A stretch of 64,000 nt of DNA from Serinus canaria (taxonomy: Eukaryota; Chordata; Aves; Passeriformes; Fringillidae). Shown here piece by piece: positions 1 to 13,549 of this stretch (position 1 is its first letter; the number at the start of each line of letters is the position of its first letter). The notes under the pieces were generated by a model. That model saw only the letters and a list, made by a program, of their open reading frames with translations, was not told the DNA's origin and made no database searches. The position numbers and the translations under genes are program-made. Location: assembly GCF_022539315.1 (NCBI RefSeq), contig NC_066343.1, positions 42,856,466 to 42,920,465 of the forward strand, in the 5' to 3' direction.

Positions 1-2908
1 ATGACAGTCTGCGGCTCATCACTGATTGTAACTTTGCAATACCACAAAACCCAGAAACATTTCCAAGCTCATGGGTGTTCTAGCTCTGCTTTGGAGATAG
101 TCCTGTCCTTCAGGTGTGTGATCTGCAGATGGCAGGCAAGTGACTACTACACAACCTGACAATGAATGTGAGGACTAGGGAGGACTGCGGTACTCTGCAC
201 ATTTTCAACATTTGTGAAGGAGCAGGGTAAGCATCCATCTGTGCAAGCCACCATCTACATCATGCTCTTCAACTGAATGATGAGTTGGGCCTAGAAAGCT
301 GGCTGGAATCTCAAAACTTTAGAAGCAAAAAGTAGTATATAAGATAAAAATGTTGCTCACTCTGTTGGGCAAGGCATGGGTCTTTAATAGATAGTTTCTC
401 TGACTTTATTGTGAAGGCACATAAATGACTTCTCAATGACCCTTGCAATGAGAAGGAAAACCTCCAAACCAGATATCTCTGTTTTATGACACTTCATCTT
501 CTGCAACCCCCCTGAAATTTAAGTGGAAGAAACCCATAGGAGATGATTCCAGACAGCAAGTTAATAATTTTGCATAGTTGAAATGATGGTAGGAGGATTG
601 CACAAATCCACGTAAAACACAGTGTATAGCATGCATAATAAGCTGGAAGTTCTATTTATCTTCTTGCAGCTCTGTTTATAAATTTTTTTTATATTTGATA
701 CAGATGTTAATTTCCAAACAAGTTCTCATCTGCAGCTTTAGATTTCCATTGCTGTATTAACGTTTGCTCTTTGCATTTTTTTCGACCCCCCAAGTCATGA
801 AACCAGTGGTTAATGAAGTTTTGACTCCCATATTTCTTAAATTCTAGCAAACCCATGCATGACTTTATCCAGGTTTCTAACATAATTTTTCACCTTTGTT
901 GTCTTTAACTGCAGTAAAATAAAATGTTCACCCAGAGCTTACTTATCACTCCTTTTCTTCACATTTCACTCTGTTACTTTGCACATATCCTGCTTTCCTT
1001 CACTACTCAGCAATTCCTCACATGCCTAGATTTCCAAACATATGTCTAATTGACTACCTTTTGAGTCCCAAGAGATACTGGTGCCTAACAGTAGCACAGA
1101 CAAGGGATCTCATACACAGAAATTTATATACCCAAAGTTCTTATATGGGACATCCAGAAAATGTAGAGCCAACACCTCAACATAATAAATGATGAAAGAA
1201 TTAGCAGGATTAAAGTTGATTGGGTGGGTAGTAGAATGGAAAGACTCAAGGGACAATTTTCTAATTTACTGGATAGCCCATTCCATGACAATATTTTGTT
1301 AGAAAAGAAAAACCTCAGAAGATTTTCCTGGGTTTGAATAATAACAAGGCTTAAATTCAAACCACTAAAACTCCAGTGAAGTTGAGGGAACTGCCTCAAG
1401 AATTAAACTGGTTTGCTATTTTGCAATTACAGTCCATGGAATTTCCTTGCCCATGAAGTGAAACAGCAGGGTACAGAGTGACACAGCCAAGTGAAATTGA
1501 TCTGGATGTGGTTGTATACAGGCAGTGCAGAAAATCCTTTGTCATTCAATTACTTCTTTTAAACAATAAAAACTGCCTGAAACTCCTAAAGTCCTCTTTT
1601 TGGAAATCTGAGAGGAAATGGATGAAACAGGAGTATGACCCAGTCTTAAATCAGTGAGCACAATAAAACCATACTCAAAATGATTTATTCAATGCTAGTA
1701 AATACCTATGATATTTTCCCCACTGAGGACTATTTCAATGCAGTTTTTGTGCAAGCAGAAATGTAATCCAGAGCTGCAGGCTAAAAGCCATTGCAAATGT
1801 ATGCAGATGTATGCAGATACTTGGAAAAGTAAACTACACAAAACTAAAAATATAAATAGAATGTCTCCATCGTGAAAACAAAATCTTAGAATTGCTATTA
1901 AATGTGAGGAAAGTATACTTTGGAAAGTGCAGAGATGCATTAACCCTCAGGACACCACATCTGCAGAACCCTTGCCAAAAGTTTCAGATCCCTACCTCTA
2001 AAAGGAGAAAAGATAGTTCTGAAGTTGTAGGGCTTGACAAGTTTTCATGGCATGCATGAATGTGTTCATTAGGGAAGCAGTTTGCCTATCTCAGCCTGAC
2101 AATAGAGTTTGAAAGCAGCCTGTGAAATGAAATCATAAAACAAATATACCCTGAAATTTAGTAAAGAATAAAAATCTCTTTGCAAACAAATCACATCCAC
2201 AGATCTGAAAGGAGTTTACAGTTTACAAGAAGAACTTGCTGTGTAAAGAGGGTAAAGCTATATGGAAGGCAGAAAAGGATGAAAAGAAGAAAAGCATTCA
2301 TTTGGGATGAATGATTCCTTATATAGCTTCATGCAAGCATTGATTGTGTGAAATAAGAAGGAGACATAAAATGAACAGATTAAACCAGAGAGCTTTCAAG
2401 ATCAAAACGTGTAGAGAGGGATAGGACAAACTGTGGGAAAGGCTCTGAAGAGGGATATATAACATGAGAAGCAGGCACATGGAAAGGCAACTACCCAAAT
2501 GCAGAAGAAAAATTAAAACAGAACCACCAACGTTTCTTCTTTTAGATCAAGTATCACTCCAGTCTGCCACATCCTTGTGTTGAATAATTGCCATAATTGG
2601 CAGCCCCCCAGGGCAGGAACTGTCTCTAACAGGGTACTGTATATACTTAAAGGGTGGCACCATGGAGCCCTTATTCTGCAGCCAGCTTTGCACTAATTAA
2701 AGGACCTTCTTTTTAAAAATGAATTTCTGTGGTCTAAAAAGTATTTGGCCACTATTGTAACTCACAACAAACCATTGGTTTGATGGCTTTTGTCTCTGTG
2801 CCCATGTCTGGTTAACCAAATCCTTAATGTAAAGGTTAACCAGATGCATAACTGCAATATAAACTCAAAGGATGTTAAAATCTAAAAATCTTATAGCACT
2901 TGACTTAC
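1..2908 (-). other. Intron after the last exon in the window
   Basis: AT-rich intronic DNA downstream of the donor at 2908. I looked for the exon expected to carry the next Ig cysteine and found no candidate. There is no clear repeat family, and the short open frames here have no coding character. Confidence 0.7.
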
Positions 2909-3043
2909 CTATGAGAGCAGAGCTCCCTGGACTGACAGTCAGTTTTGCTCCTGAAGGAGAAGTCAGCACTGAATGGGTGCTGGGCCCAGCACTGCTAAGC
3001 ACTGCTGTCAAGTCTTCCAGGTAAGGAAGAGGTCGTGGAGGCT
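2909..3043 (-). CDS. ADAMTSL1: ADAMTSL1 exon: linker and start of next Ig-like domain
   Basis: A 135-nt exon, phase 1 at both ends. It encodes PPRPLPYLEDLTAVLSSAGP, STHSVLTSPSGAKLT and VSPGSSALI. It links the third Ig domain to the next one and contains the early strands of that domain; the first core cysteine should come at the start of the following exon, which lies to the left of the window. The acceptor is tgttaccag|AGCCTCC and the donor CTCATAG|gtaagt. A proline- and serine-rich linker is usual here in ADAMTSL1. It is the last coding exon seen in this window. Confidence 0.92.
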
Positions 3044-4914
3044 CTGGTAACATATTGGGAGAATGAGCAACACTATAGCAGAGAACATCTTGGGATATAG
3101 ACCCCTCTTCTCCTCCCCCACCACCACCCCCCCACCTCCCCCTCCCCAGATATTGCTGCAATTTTCACAGTGCTGCAACATTGCCATTTCAGAGGGGCAG
3201 ATTAAGCAACTTTGGATAACTACTGAAACTTTGCCTCCTGTGAGGTAAGGTGCTGGAGAAATTATTAAAATAACATCTGTATCAATGTGATCACAAACTT
3301 AAAGAAATCATCTTTGAAGGTTACAACAGCATTCTAGCTGTCCTTATTTGTATGAGACAGAGTTATATGGTATCAGGAGAAATAGCACCTTTGAAGAAAA
3401 AGCAAATGTATACAACATAGAGGCCAAATGAAATGTTCATGATAATAATGAAAAACTTTTTAGTGTCTGCTACAACCTGGATCAAGCCCTAATTAAATAT
3501 GGTTATAATATTGCCAGATCCTGTGGTACACTTAGGCAGAACTCCAAAGGACTAAGAGTTCAGAGCTCAAGAGGATCAGTCTATGCTGAGAACTGCAGGA
3601 TTTAGTTGTTTACTAATCACAATGCTATTTTAAAAATTGAGGTAATGCCTAGCATTCCCAATTCTGCCTGTCATGAAAATGATGTGATATTTGATCAAAA
3701 CGAATAGTGGCTTCATCCCCTTTCAATTGGATCATGGTGCAGATTATGCAAGTTTTCTACTGCTGATACCACTCAGCACCAGGAGTACAGGTCAAGAATG
3801 CCTAAACTGCTCTCTCTAAACTGTTCCATGAAGGAGCTAAAAATGTAATTTGCTTACAAACATAAACAGCTTGCATAACTCACAGTAACTTACCATCTTT
3901 AAAAGTTAAGCCATCTATAATGATCAGAAAAGGATTTAGAGATCATCTGGGAGTCTTTATTTATAGGCTGAAACTCAGCAGATTTCTTTTCCAAATTGTT
4001 TTTTTAGATTCTAGAGTCAGTCTGGATTAGTAGGAGAAAAGTCTGAACCTTCATTTTAGTACTGTCTGTGAAAATTTCACTGTTATGGAAGTTCACTAGT
4101 TATGAAAACTCACTAGTTATTAAACATGAGAGCTGTAGTGGATGCTCTAATGGCGTTGCCCCTATCATGGGGAATAGGTTTCAAAATTTGAGACTTCAGC
4201 ACCAAATGCACTACTAAAGTATTTAAAAAGTTTGTGTGGATCAGTCATCTGCCAGGCACACAGAAATTGTAGAAGATGAGTTACTAGGAAAGGAAACACC
4301 TTTCCCACAATTGCCTTTTCCACAATTCCAGTTCCCACCAGGTACCACTTCCACCCATGTTTCACAGCTGCCACTCTCCTTCAAATCATCTAGATGGGCT
4401 TTCCATCTGGTGTTTAAAAACATGGAGGAAAGTAAAATTCACCATTCACAGAACTTGAGATGTACTTTTTAGAAGAGTACATCTGGTTTTATGGTCCTTT
4501 GTGAAGCGGGTCAGTATCACACAGCCTTGAATGGAAAGACTGCTCAGCAGAGACAGAGCACTTCACAGGGAAAAAGTGCCATCACTCTCATTTTAAGATT
4601 GTCGCTTTAAGATATGGTTAATAAATGCTTTTCTTACCTAGCAAGTCTGAAAGAGTTAAACTGAGTATCTTGGGACTGGGAGGTGCAATCCCTGTTCTTA
4701 GACATTTTCTCCTTATCCACTTTCCTTTTACCACCACCTTGGTTCAGCTGATGCTGCTCAGAGTACAAATGGTGACTGATGCTTTCTTTAGAACAGGGCT
4801 GCCTGCATGCCATTTCCTCTTTCCACAACAACCAATTAGTTCTGCCATCTGGATGTGCTAGTAGCCACATTACTGTTGTTGCCAGTCCAAAACACCAAAA
4901 TACCCTGGACTTAC
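3044..4914 (-). other. Intron, 1.9 kb
   Basis: Contains a C-rich simple tract at about 3106-3150 on the plus strand (ccaccaccacccccccacct and similar), G-rich on the transcribed strand, some 65 bp upstream (gene sense) of the exon at 3043. Otherwise nothing recognised. Confidence 0.7.
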
Positions 4915-5094
4915 CAAGAACCAACAGCTGGGAGCTTTCAGTTACTTCCCCGTGAAGATTGGATGCCTTGCAGGAGTATAACCCTTGATCTGATAGAGAA
5001 ACATTTGCTATTAACAGCAACCCATTATGTAGGTGATGAGTAGAGGACAGCTTGACCTTGTTCTTAAACCAAGTAACTTTTGCTTCAGGAACAC
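4915..5094 (-). CDS. ADAMTSL1: ADAMTSL1 exon: second part of Ig domain 3
   Basis: A 180-nt exon, phase 1 at both ends. It encodes VPEAKVTWFKNKVKL, STHHLHNGLLLIANVSLS, DQGLYSCKASNLHGEVTE and SSQLLVL. The Ig core is intact: the tryptophan in VTWFKN and the D-x-G-x-Y-x-C motif DQGLYSC. An N-V-S sequon is present. The acceptor is ttttccag|GTGTTCC and the donor TTCTTG|gtaagt. The final G joins AG of the next exon as Glu. Confidence 0.95.
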
Positions 5095-5629
5095 CTGGAA
5101 AAACATTGGCAAAGTGTAACTAACACAAGTAAGTATTACGAGGCAGGCAAAAATACTTGTAAGGCAAATAGTGGAAGAAGAGTTGGGAAGTACTGAGTGA
5201 AGCTAAAGAAAAAAGGGACGGGACATGGGAGATTTCATATGGCCACAGGCCTTTAGAGCAGTGACTCAAATAAAACAACAAAATAAATACAGAGACAGAT
5301 ACAATTAATTTGCTTCTTGCAGGCAGCTACTCAGATAGCCCTAGTCTAGAAAGGCAGATTCCTCTGCATTTCACTAGCAGCAGAAGAAACAGGGGTTAAA
5401 AGTGAGACCCCTTTAATGTTGAGATGTTGCTGTTGAATCTAGGAAAAATGCATTCTGCCTACAAAATGTTCACCAATGCTACAAAAATGTTGTTCTAATT
5501 GTGTTCTACAAGCATGTCCTTCTCTTGTCTTCAATGTTTCCACACCAACAGATTTGCAGGTACCGATGTTCCTACAGTTTGCTTTGGGTAAGATGAGCAG
5601 CGTATGTCAATGAGCAGCAGTTTTATTTT

Positions 5630-5840
5630 CTTTTGAGCTCCCACCTTCAGTGACACACGCAGCCTCGAGATGGGAGCAGGAGGCAGCCAGGACGGGGATG
5701 AGCAAACACATCATGTCGCATCCCTGCCGCAAGGGGTAGCAAGAGCATTTCAATCGGCTCTGCCGGGTACCGGCAGATGCCAGAGGACAGAGGGCTGAGT
5801 GTTTCCATTGCAGAAGTGTCACAGAGACTCAAAGTCTGAG
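5630..5840 (-). other. GC-rich, CpG-containing patch
   Basis: About 210 bp that stands out from the AT-rich intron. On the minus strand it ends with an agctcaaaagaaaataaaac segment carrying aataaa, like an LTR R region, but no TG/CA ends or TATA box can be assigned. It may be a repeat fragment or a conserved element. Confidence 0.3.
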
Positions 5841-8800
5841 AGGTGCCAGCTGGAAACAGAACTCACTTTGGTGGGCAGGCAAGACTTTAGGTAATTACCC
5901 AAGTCTATTCTTCTTTAGCTTTCCCCTCCATCAATGCGCCTGTGTCCAGCACAAAAAGCCTATCTGGAATATTAGTAATCAGAATTGTGTAAGCCAATTG
6001 AGATAATTTTGCTAAACCAGTGGCTCTGGGAGAAAGGGAGCATTGCAATACAAGTTTCCGACAGTGGTGACTAGTTTCCAGTGCCACAACATTCTTGAAA
6101 TAGTAAATAATATTTCACAGTCTGGTATAGCTGTTGAATAAACATGGGGCATAAATCAAGGCAAGAACTAGAAAATAAAATCTCCAGCATGTAGGTGAAA
6201 TACAGAGAAAATGACTGTTTAGGAGAACTGAGAGAACTGCAAATTAGAACAACAAAGATACAAGGAGGTAAAGGACAGGAAGGTAACATATTTTAAGTTA
6301 CCCTTCCAAACCCGTTCTGACTCAACAGTTGCTAATTGTACAGGACATTTTGCAGAATGCCCTATAAACTAGATTTTTAAAACTGGTTCCTTCTTACATA
6401 TCAGACTAGATTTTCAGTGATAGTCTAGGCCATATTGCTTGAAGCTTCTGGTATGCAAATGAATATCTGCACGGTTTAAGCACTGAAATCAACAGAAAGT
6501 TCCACAGTGATGCTGATGTGATCCAAATTGCTCTCACATACTATTTTTAAGTGAAATGCTGCACAGCAGTAAAGTTACCCCCACCAAAAATGCTGCCGGC
6601 TTTATGAGGCTTGGAGCAAATTCTCCAAATGGCAGTCACAGGCATCTGCAAGACACCTGAGTGACTTTTGGGTGCAAGTTCCCCTAGGATTAGTTTTGGA
6701 GAAGTCTGGAATTGACAACAATCACCTAACAATAGTTAAAAAATATATTCCTTCGCCTTTATAGACAAAGAAATGACATTATGTAAAGTGAAATAATGTT
6801 GGCTTTCAACCTTGATCAAAACCATGACACTGTCTTTGTGGTAAAACTGAAATAGAGTTTCATCTTAATATAAATCACATCAGGTGCCAATTAAACTCTA
6901 ATGCATCCATAATGATTCTATTTCCCCTTGACCTTTAGATAATATCTATAGATTTAAACTCAGAAGACAGGCTTCAACAGTGCTTATGCCTGTCTTAAGA
7001 AGCTGGAAAGCAATATAAAATTACTCTCTAGGCTTTGATTGTGTACTCTTCCATTATCTCTCCTTTTAAGAAGCCTTCTCCAGGTTTATCAACACGTGTC
7101 AGCAGCAAGTGTATATTTCTGGCCCTTGACAGAAAACACAGCTTTAGAGAATACCACAACTGATCCTTAATACTTCTCTTATAAGTATCTATTCTGCTGT
7201 CTTGCTGACTCTCAGTAAAAATGTGTCCTTACATGAGGTGAGATATCCAGATGCAATACACACATGGTCCTATACAAGGGACTGTACAGCGCAGTGATAG
7301 AAACACAGCTTGTATTAATGGGATGAACACTCATTTGTTGTGCTGGCTCAGGACATCCTGACATGACTAGAGAGAAAGTGCTAGAACAAAAAACTATATC
7401 TTTACAAGACTGTGTGAAGAGCTGTTTTCATCCAGACAAGTCTGCACATAATTTCTGGATATGATAGTTTGCTTTCTAACTGTGTTAACTTTGCTCCCAC
7501 ATACTAATCTATTTTTAATTGCCAGTTCATGTTATTGCATTAACTGTTGCATGTAAATTTACTATGATTTAGTAGCCATTTCATTGTTAATGTTTTCTGG
7601 GGAGCTTTGGTAAAATATACAGATGTAAAGTTTATCTACCTGAAAGAAGTCTCTAGAATATAACATATTTGTTGACTATAGAAGTAGTGCATGTTACTCT
7701 TATACTTAGAATTGATTGTTCTAAGGGTGATCAAAACTATATAAAAGGCTGAATAATCATAAAGTTGATGCCAAAGCAAAAAGTTTGTGCTTACATTAGG
7801 AGGAAAATTAAATTTATTCTCATACTATGTTAAAGGTTTTATGAGCTGGTTAATTTTCCAGGTGTAGGTGAGAGAGTTAATAGAAATCACTGTTCTTGGA
7901 TCATTCCTCAAGGCAGCTTAGTAATTGCTGTTGAATTGTTAACATTATTTTTACGAAATTAGGATTCTAGTGGCCATAAAACATATCTGTCCTCATTACT
8001 CACTCTCTTATTCTTTTTGTAAAATCATAAAATCCAAGCTGGGATGTTATGATAATTTCAAGGGCATTAATCTCTGGTGTCCACACAGTTAACATTTCTG
8101 CAGAGGCAGTAGCAGAAATTTTTTTTTCCCCCACAGGGAAAATTAGGATTTAAGAAAATGTCTTCTGTATCACAGAAGATTCCAATATACAGATACTAGA
8201 TAGCAAAAAGCCTTATATTATATGAGAAGACACAGCTAAAATTTTCCATTTTGGATATTGTCATAGTGGGTGAGTTTCACAAAATTGCTAGAGATTATTT
8301 TTCTCTCAGAAAATACTTTGAATCTGTGCCCCTGACCATTTTGTGCTTATGTCCTGTAGTTTTCTGATATTGTAAGTACTGTGGAAACTTTGTTTAGTCA
8401 CATCCTGCTGCTTACATGGTGCTTTTGGTGAAGAGAAATGGCTACACTTAAGTTCAGCAATAACTGTCTGAATCTGTGTGTTATGTGTCTGGGCAGCTAA
8501 CAGAGAGAGAAATCCAAAATAATTTGTGTTAATGTAATATTTAGTCTCTTTCACACAATGTTCATGCAGGTGAGTATGGTGAGACCTGGGAAAAAAAAAC
8601 AGGTATAATCTTCTTCCTTGAAAGACACAGGACACCAGTCTGATTGCAAGATTGTGTCATACTATGCATAAAAGTTTAATGAAACCATGGTATAGCCGCA
8701 GGTCTTTAGAGATTTCCCAGCTCTTCCTCCTGTTCCCAACAGCCATAAGACTGCCACACAGAGATAAGGTCAACCCATTTTGGTCACCACCGGAAAGAAG

Positions 8801-8909
8801 CAAACTGTCACTGTAAGACTGAGGGATATTCAGTCTCTTGATTGAAAAACAGTTTTAGGGAAAATCCTCTTTCAGTAGAATTCCTCTAAACTCCTGCACT
8901 TCCAAGATT

Positions 8910-8957
8910 GAAAAAAAAAAAAAAAAAGGAAAAAAAAACCCAGAAAAAAAAAAAAAA
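8910..8957 (+). repeat. A-rich low-complexity tract
   Basis: Runs of 14 or more A broken only by gg, ccc and g. It could be the tail of an old retroinsertion, but no element body is recognised upstream. Confidence 0.8.
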
Positions 8958-9404
8958 GAGAGCTAACATGCCTTTAATGTAAAATAAGTTTGGCAGAAAA
9001 AGAAGAAACTAGCTGGAGTGATTTTTAAGATCCCCATCAGTGACAAAATTGGTCAGCCCATGCTTATATATTGCACCTGAACATCCCCAACAGGCAGCCA
9101 TATGTATCGGTTTTGTTGCATCCACACCATACCATGTATCTCACAACATGAGTCTCATTGACTTCATTGACTCAGTTGGGCTTTTTTTTTTTGAGCCCAA
9201 TTTTCTTAAGCCACTTGCCTTGTTTGATATGGATAAAAGGAGGACAAGTTCTATGATCAGAATTAATGGAAGCAATGAAGTTTGTCCAAGACCTAGGAAA
9301 ACCTTGCAATTTCACTCAGCTGCAACTGGAGATATAAATTTAGCAAAGAATCCCACAGAAATTTATAGCCAAAGGCACCTGCACAGAAGAAAGTAATTTT
9401 TTAC

Positions 9405-9533
9405 CTGCAACCTGGCAGTTAATGCTAACATTTGCTTTCTGGATTGTTTTCAGCATGCTTCCAATATCAACAGTGACAGCAAGTGATTCAGTGTTGATCA
9501 TGGTAGCTCTTGATGCCTTTATCAGCGGCTTTC
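9405..9533 (-). CDS. ADAMTSL1: ADAMTSL1 exon: first part of Ig domain 3
   Basis: A 129-nt exon, phase 1 at both ends. It encodes KPLIKASRATMINTESLAVT, VDIGSMLKTIQKANVS and INCQVA. The cysteine in INCQVA is the B-strand Ig cysteine, and N-V-S is a sequon. The acceptor is tttatgcag|GAAAGC and the donor GTTGCAG|gtaaaa. Phase 1-1 borders are typical of Ig-coding exons. Its partner half-domain is the exon at 4915-5094. Confidence 0.93.
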
Positions 9534-12500
9534 CTGCATAAAAGAAGCACCACAGTTTATCATAACAAGCACATTGGAGTCACAATGGGATAGATAGGCT
9601 GGACCACTCTTTGTGAAAGTACACACAACAGGCAGGTGGATAAGGGAAAACAAAGTGTAAGGCCACCTACTTTTTTATATTATTTCAGTGTCACCAAATT
9701 CCATGGGTAGAGCTATCTTGAAAAAAGAAAAGGCATGCTTGAAGCAGAGGCAGAATAGCATTAAAGCCATATGGAGATACAGAAGAACCAGCTGAATCAA
9801 TAAACACCAGCACAAGTGGAGCTGCAGTGAGATGCTTGCCTGGCGCTGCAGCTGCACCACCACCCTTTGGTAAAGACCAAACCCAGGAGCCTGAGTGATG
9901 GCTACAAGCACAGCAGAGAAAGTTTAGAGTAACATGCAAGCTGTTTCTACACATTGATCATGGTTTCCTTAACCTACAGGGGAAACTTCAGGGTGGGGCA
10001 GATCAGATCAAAACCAGAAAGTTTTCTCATAATGGCCAGCAGAAGAAGATGAGGGATATAAACTGAATTAATGCCATACACTGTTACTACACGTTTTAGA
10101 TAAAACAAAACAGGTTATCTGATGGGAAGGGGTTTATCTCTTATACAGTTACTGCTTTGCCCACAATAAAGTGTGCATTCAACACTGGTGACAGCAAGTC
10201 AAGGTGTTTTGCTGCTGTTGTGTCTCTGTGGGATTACTTAAGAGGTTATACACCATCAGCGATTCAAGAAACCTTCTGCAAATCCTTTTGTAGGGTTACT
10301 GTAAAGGGATGCTTACAAAACAGTCAGGGGTACCCAAGCTTAGCTTTGAGAGAGAGGACTAATGCAGCAGAGCCGACAAGAGCTGAATTAAGGCGCTCCC
10401 CTGTCTCAGAAAAAGTGCTCTGCAGTCAGGATGTTGCAGGAATAGCAGAACATCACAGAATTGCTTCAAATCACATGGGACTTGGGTGTTTTTTGCTTTG
10501 CATTTTCAAACACATAATTTTCCAAAAATCTATAAAGACCTTTTTTCCCCCCATTTGAAATAAATGGTCAGATACAAAACCGGATATCCTCATTTGCCTC
10601 CAAAAGCTGCAGTTTCAGGCTAATGTCTACCACTAGCTTTATTTGTATGTTTATTTGGCACTGACCAACAAAGAAAAGATGGATCTGAGAAAAATAATTT
10701 TATTTCATTGAGCTCATGGAGAGCTCTGGAAATTTAAGTCAGTCTTAAATACAAATCTCTCCATATAGCTGTATTTCCAGGGCTTTTAAAAGATACTATT
10801 CATCTGTAACTCCTGTCATATCAGTTTTGGTATTTTTTAGTACTTTATAATTTTTAGCTTGATGATTTTAATGATTTAATTTATTTGAATGCCCAAGAAT
10901 AACTAAGTAAAATACTATATTTTATTGTTTGAATACCTCCAAAAGTTTTGATACTTTTTGGCAAAATATAAAGAAAAGAAAAATTCTCCAGCTATCCCAT
11001 CAGCCTGTTATTTTCCTGATTGGTTGATTGGTTTCCATAGCCCCACCACACGATTAAAAATCTTTTAGCTGTTCAACCCATAAATGAGTAGGAAACCATT
11101 GTGAAAACAAAAAGGAGCATATTCCACTTTTTTCCATGCATGTGTAAAATGAATCAGAAAATTCTTCAATGAAATAAGCTTTCGTCCCCACTCTTAATTC
11201 CTCTCAGATGACCTCAGCTTTCCATGTTTTTTGGAGAAAATACTTCCATTATGGCAAAAAGATTGTTACTTTGCTCCAAAAACTGCTCAGTATTTCACTT
11301 TGATATTTATGGCCTCATTTTATAGGCTGTTCAGCTCTTTGCCTTGGATGTGAGATGCAAAAGTATACTAGTTCCTAAGAGGAGTTCTGCTTGAGTCAGG
11401 GAAGCATGAATGTTAGTTCACCTAAAAGTCTAAATTACAGCTTTGATCATTAATTATAAGCAAAAAGCTTAAAGCCCTCCTGTGTCACAGGTATACTTAA
11501 TGCTTTATTTTTACAGTGTCATACAAAATATTGCCACAACATGTACAAAAACTATGGCTTTTACACTCACTGAACAATGTGGACAGAATAGCCGTTTTGA
11601 CTGATGATTTTTATTCTCATGTTCAGCTTCATGCTGGTGTGGAAGGAGAGGTTTACTGTGGAGCTGCTTCTTCTAAAATATGAAACTACCTTAACAGCAG
11701 CACTACCACCTTGCTGCCTGGAGTTCACCAAAGTTATTTCTGATAGTAGTCGTGTAAAAAGGATCAGTCTCTTCAGTTTTGCCTACAGGTAATTTGTAGC
11801 TCTGATGCAGATCTTTCTTTTTGCTCTGGAAGATTCACCCGTTCTGCTAAAGGACAAGACAAAGTCTCTTTCTAGTTGATTTACTGATTTTCTAAGCTTC
11901 ATGGTTTTCCACTGTTGCCTTATTACATTTTCTTTATGCTTCTCTTAACTGAAATTTTCTCTGTGTATAGTGCAAAAAATTTTTTTTTTAAATTAAAGCT
12001 TATCAACAGCTCTTTCTTCCTCTAGTCATACATGAATGCAATAGCAGCTGATGGATTGGAAGCCTCCAAGCATTTCCACAGGCTGAAGCAGTGAAACGGA
12101 TAAGTCTGCAAAATCAATAAGCTTTTCAGTATTCTTAGCATGTTTTGCCTTGGTGATAAATAGGATCCTCCTTCTGTAAAACCTCTCTGCTCTGTCACAG
12201 TCATTAGCTGTCATTGTCTGTTCTATTCCAGTACCTTTCTCAACTGCTCTTCATTCATGTTTGCTGCTTCACCCTTCTGCTAGTCCTGATGTGGTTGTGA
12301 GCCTGCTGACCATGTCTGCTAGGAAACCTTGAAGACGCTGGATTCATACTAACTCCCTTTGCCACTGGCTTTTATCTGGAAAAGTTTTCTGTAGAATTGA
12401 ATCTAAACCAGGGCAGGATATTTAGTCTGCTTTAGAACCTGTTACTAGAGAAATAGAAAAATGAATCTTTTTGAGAACCTCTATTTGCTACAATTGAAAC

Positions 12501-12965
12501 AGTGTCAACCACACTTGTGACTGAGTACAACACAGTGTTTGATCCTGTAAAAGATTCAGCTCTGGAAGTTTTCTTCCTTGCCTTCCTTACACCTGAGTAA
12601 CTCCTGCAATCCATCTGTTATACTGAAGAGATCAGTGTTAGGTTTAAAATGAAGCACAGAAGTTGGGAGGCTTGGACTGCACTGCCCCTACAGGCTGCAA
12701 ATAACCAGGATAAGCACTGTTTTAGGAGCATGTCAGATGCAAGTGAGAAAAAGCATTGATGTCTTGCAGAGACACATAAACCTCACAAACTATCTATGAA
12801 AGCCTCAGGGTTTTTCAGAGCTCACACCCTGTGTTTTCACCAGTGTACTTCTGTTGATGCATTTTACATAGCTTTAGCAGCCATCTGTTCCCCAAAAAAC
12901 AACTTGTGTCCAGGTTCCCACAAGTAACACGGACCATCCCGCAATCACGGAGGTTAAACAATTAC
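9534..12965 (-). other. Intron, 3.4 kb
   Basis: No exon or recognised repeat. A plus-strand open frame at 10157-10558 (133 codons) resembles nothing I know and is antisense to the gene. Confidence 0.6.
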
Positions 12966-13093
12966 CTGCTAGGGTGACAGCAATGGAGACAGAGTCAGAT
13001 CCCAGGGCGTTGGATGCATTGCAGGCATAGAAACCCACATCAGCTTCCACAGGTGCTAGAATCTGCAAGGAGTCATCAGGCTGAAGGAGCAAT
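12966..13093 (-). CDS. ADAMTSL1: ADAMTSL1 exon: second half of Ig domain 2
   Basis: A 128-nt exon, phase 2 in and phase 1 out. After completing an Arg codon it encodes LLLQPDDSLQILAPVEADVG, then FYACNASNALGSDSVSIAVT and LAG. The D-x-G-x-Y-x-C motif (DVGFYAC) is the F-strand signature of I-set Ig domains and pairs with the cysteine in LHCEAV of the previous exon. N-A-S is a sequon. The acceptor is tttatgccag|ATTGC and the donor TAGCAG|gtaatt. A 7-kb intron separates it from the large exon. Confidence 0.95.
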
Positions 13094-13549
13094 CTGGCAT
13101 AAAGCAGAAAGAAAAAAAGACGTAATATTCTCTTGATCCTTGTGAACATGAACGTATTTACTGGGAATTTTTAGGCTTAGTTAACATTTTTTATAGATCA
13201 GGCCTGTAGGTTAAATTTAAAAACTTATGAAGAAATTTAAATTCCTACTTTGAGACTGTAAGTTGTGATCACTTAAATTAAATTTTAGTCTCATTCCCAG
13301 TTCCTCTACTGCTGATGTGTGTATTAAAGAATGAGTGCTTAGTAATTAGGACATCTGCCCAGTGAAACCTCCTCTGCTGTACCACTTCTGCACAATGCTG
13401 AATGAGATTCCCAGCATTGCTGTCTTCCAGCTTTGCAGCAACAGAAATAGTAAGAAAAAGCCAAACTATTTGTCCTAAGTTGACTATATGATGCTTTTAT
13501 CCCAAATCCTCTTGTTCTGTTTGTGCTGAATAATAAGTTTTGCACCTTT

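Larger units (their letters stand above)
5095..9404 (-). other. Intron, 4.3 kb
   Basis: Mostly AT-rich. It holds a CpG-containing GC-rich patch at about 5630-5840 and an A-rich low-complexity tract at 8910-8957. The stretch 9040-9396 stays open on the plus strand but has no coding signature. Confidence 0.65.

Noticed and set aside
9176..9200. Stem with T-run (ttgggc ... gcccaa) resembling an intrinsic terminator
   Set aside because: Rho-independent terminators are bacterial; in a vertebrate intron a 6-bp stem with a T loop is chance.
9040..9396. 118-codon plus-strand open frame
   Set aside because: No recognisable domain, includes a poly-T-encoded FFF run, and ends next to an ADAMTSL1 donor on the other strand; no coding signature.
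10157..10558. 133-codon plus-strand open frame
   Set aside because: No family recognised, no splice or conservation evidence available, and composition like the surrounding intron.
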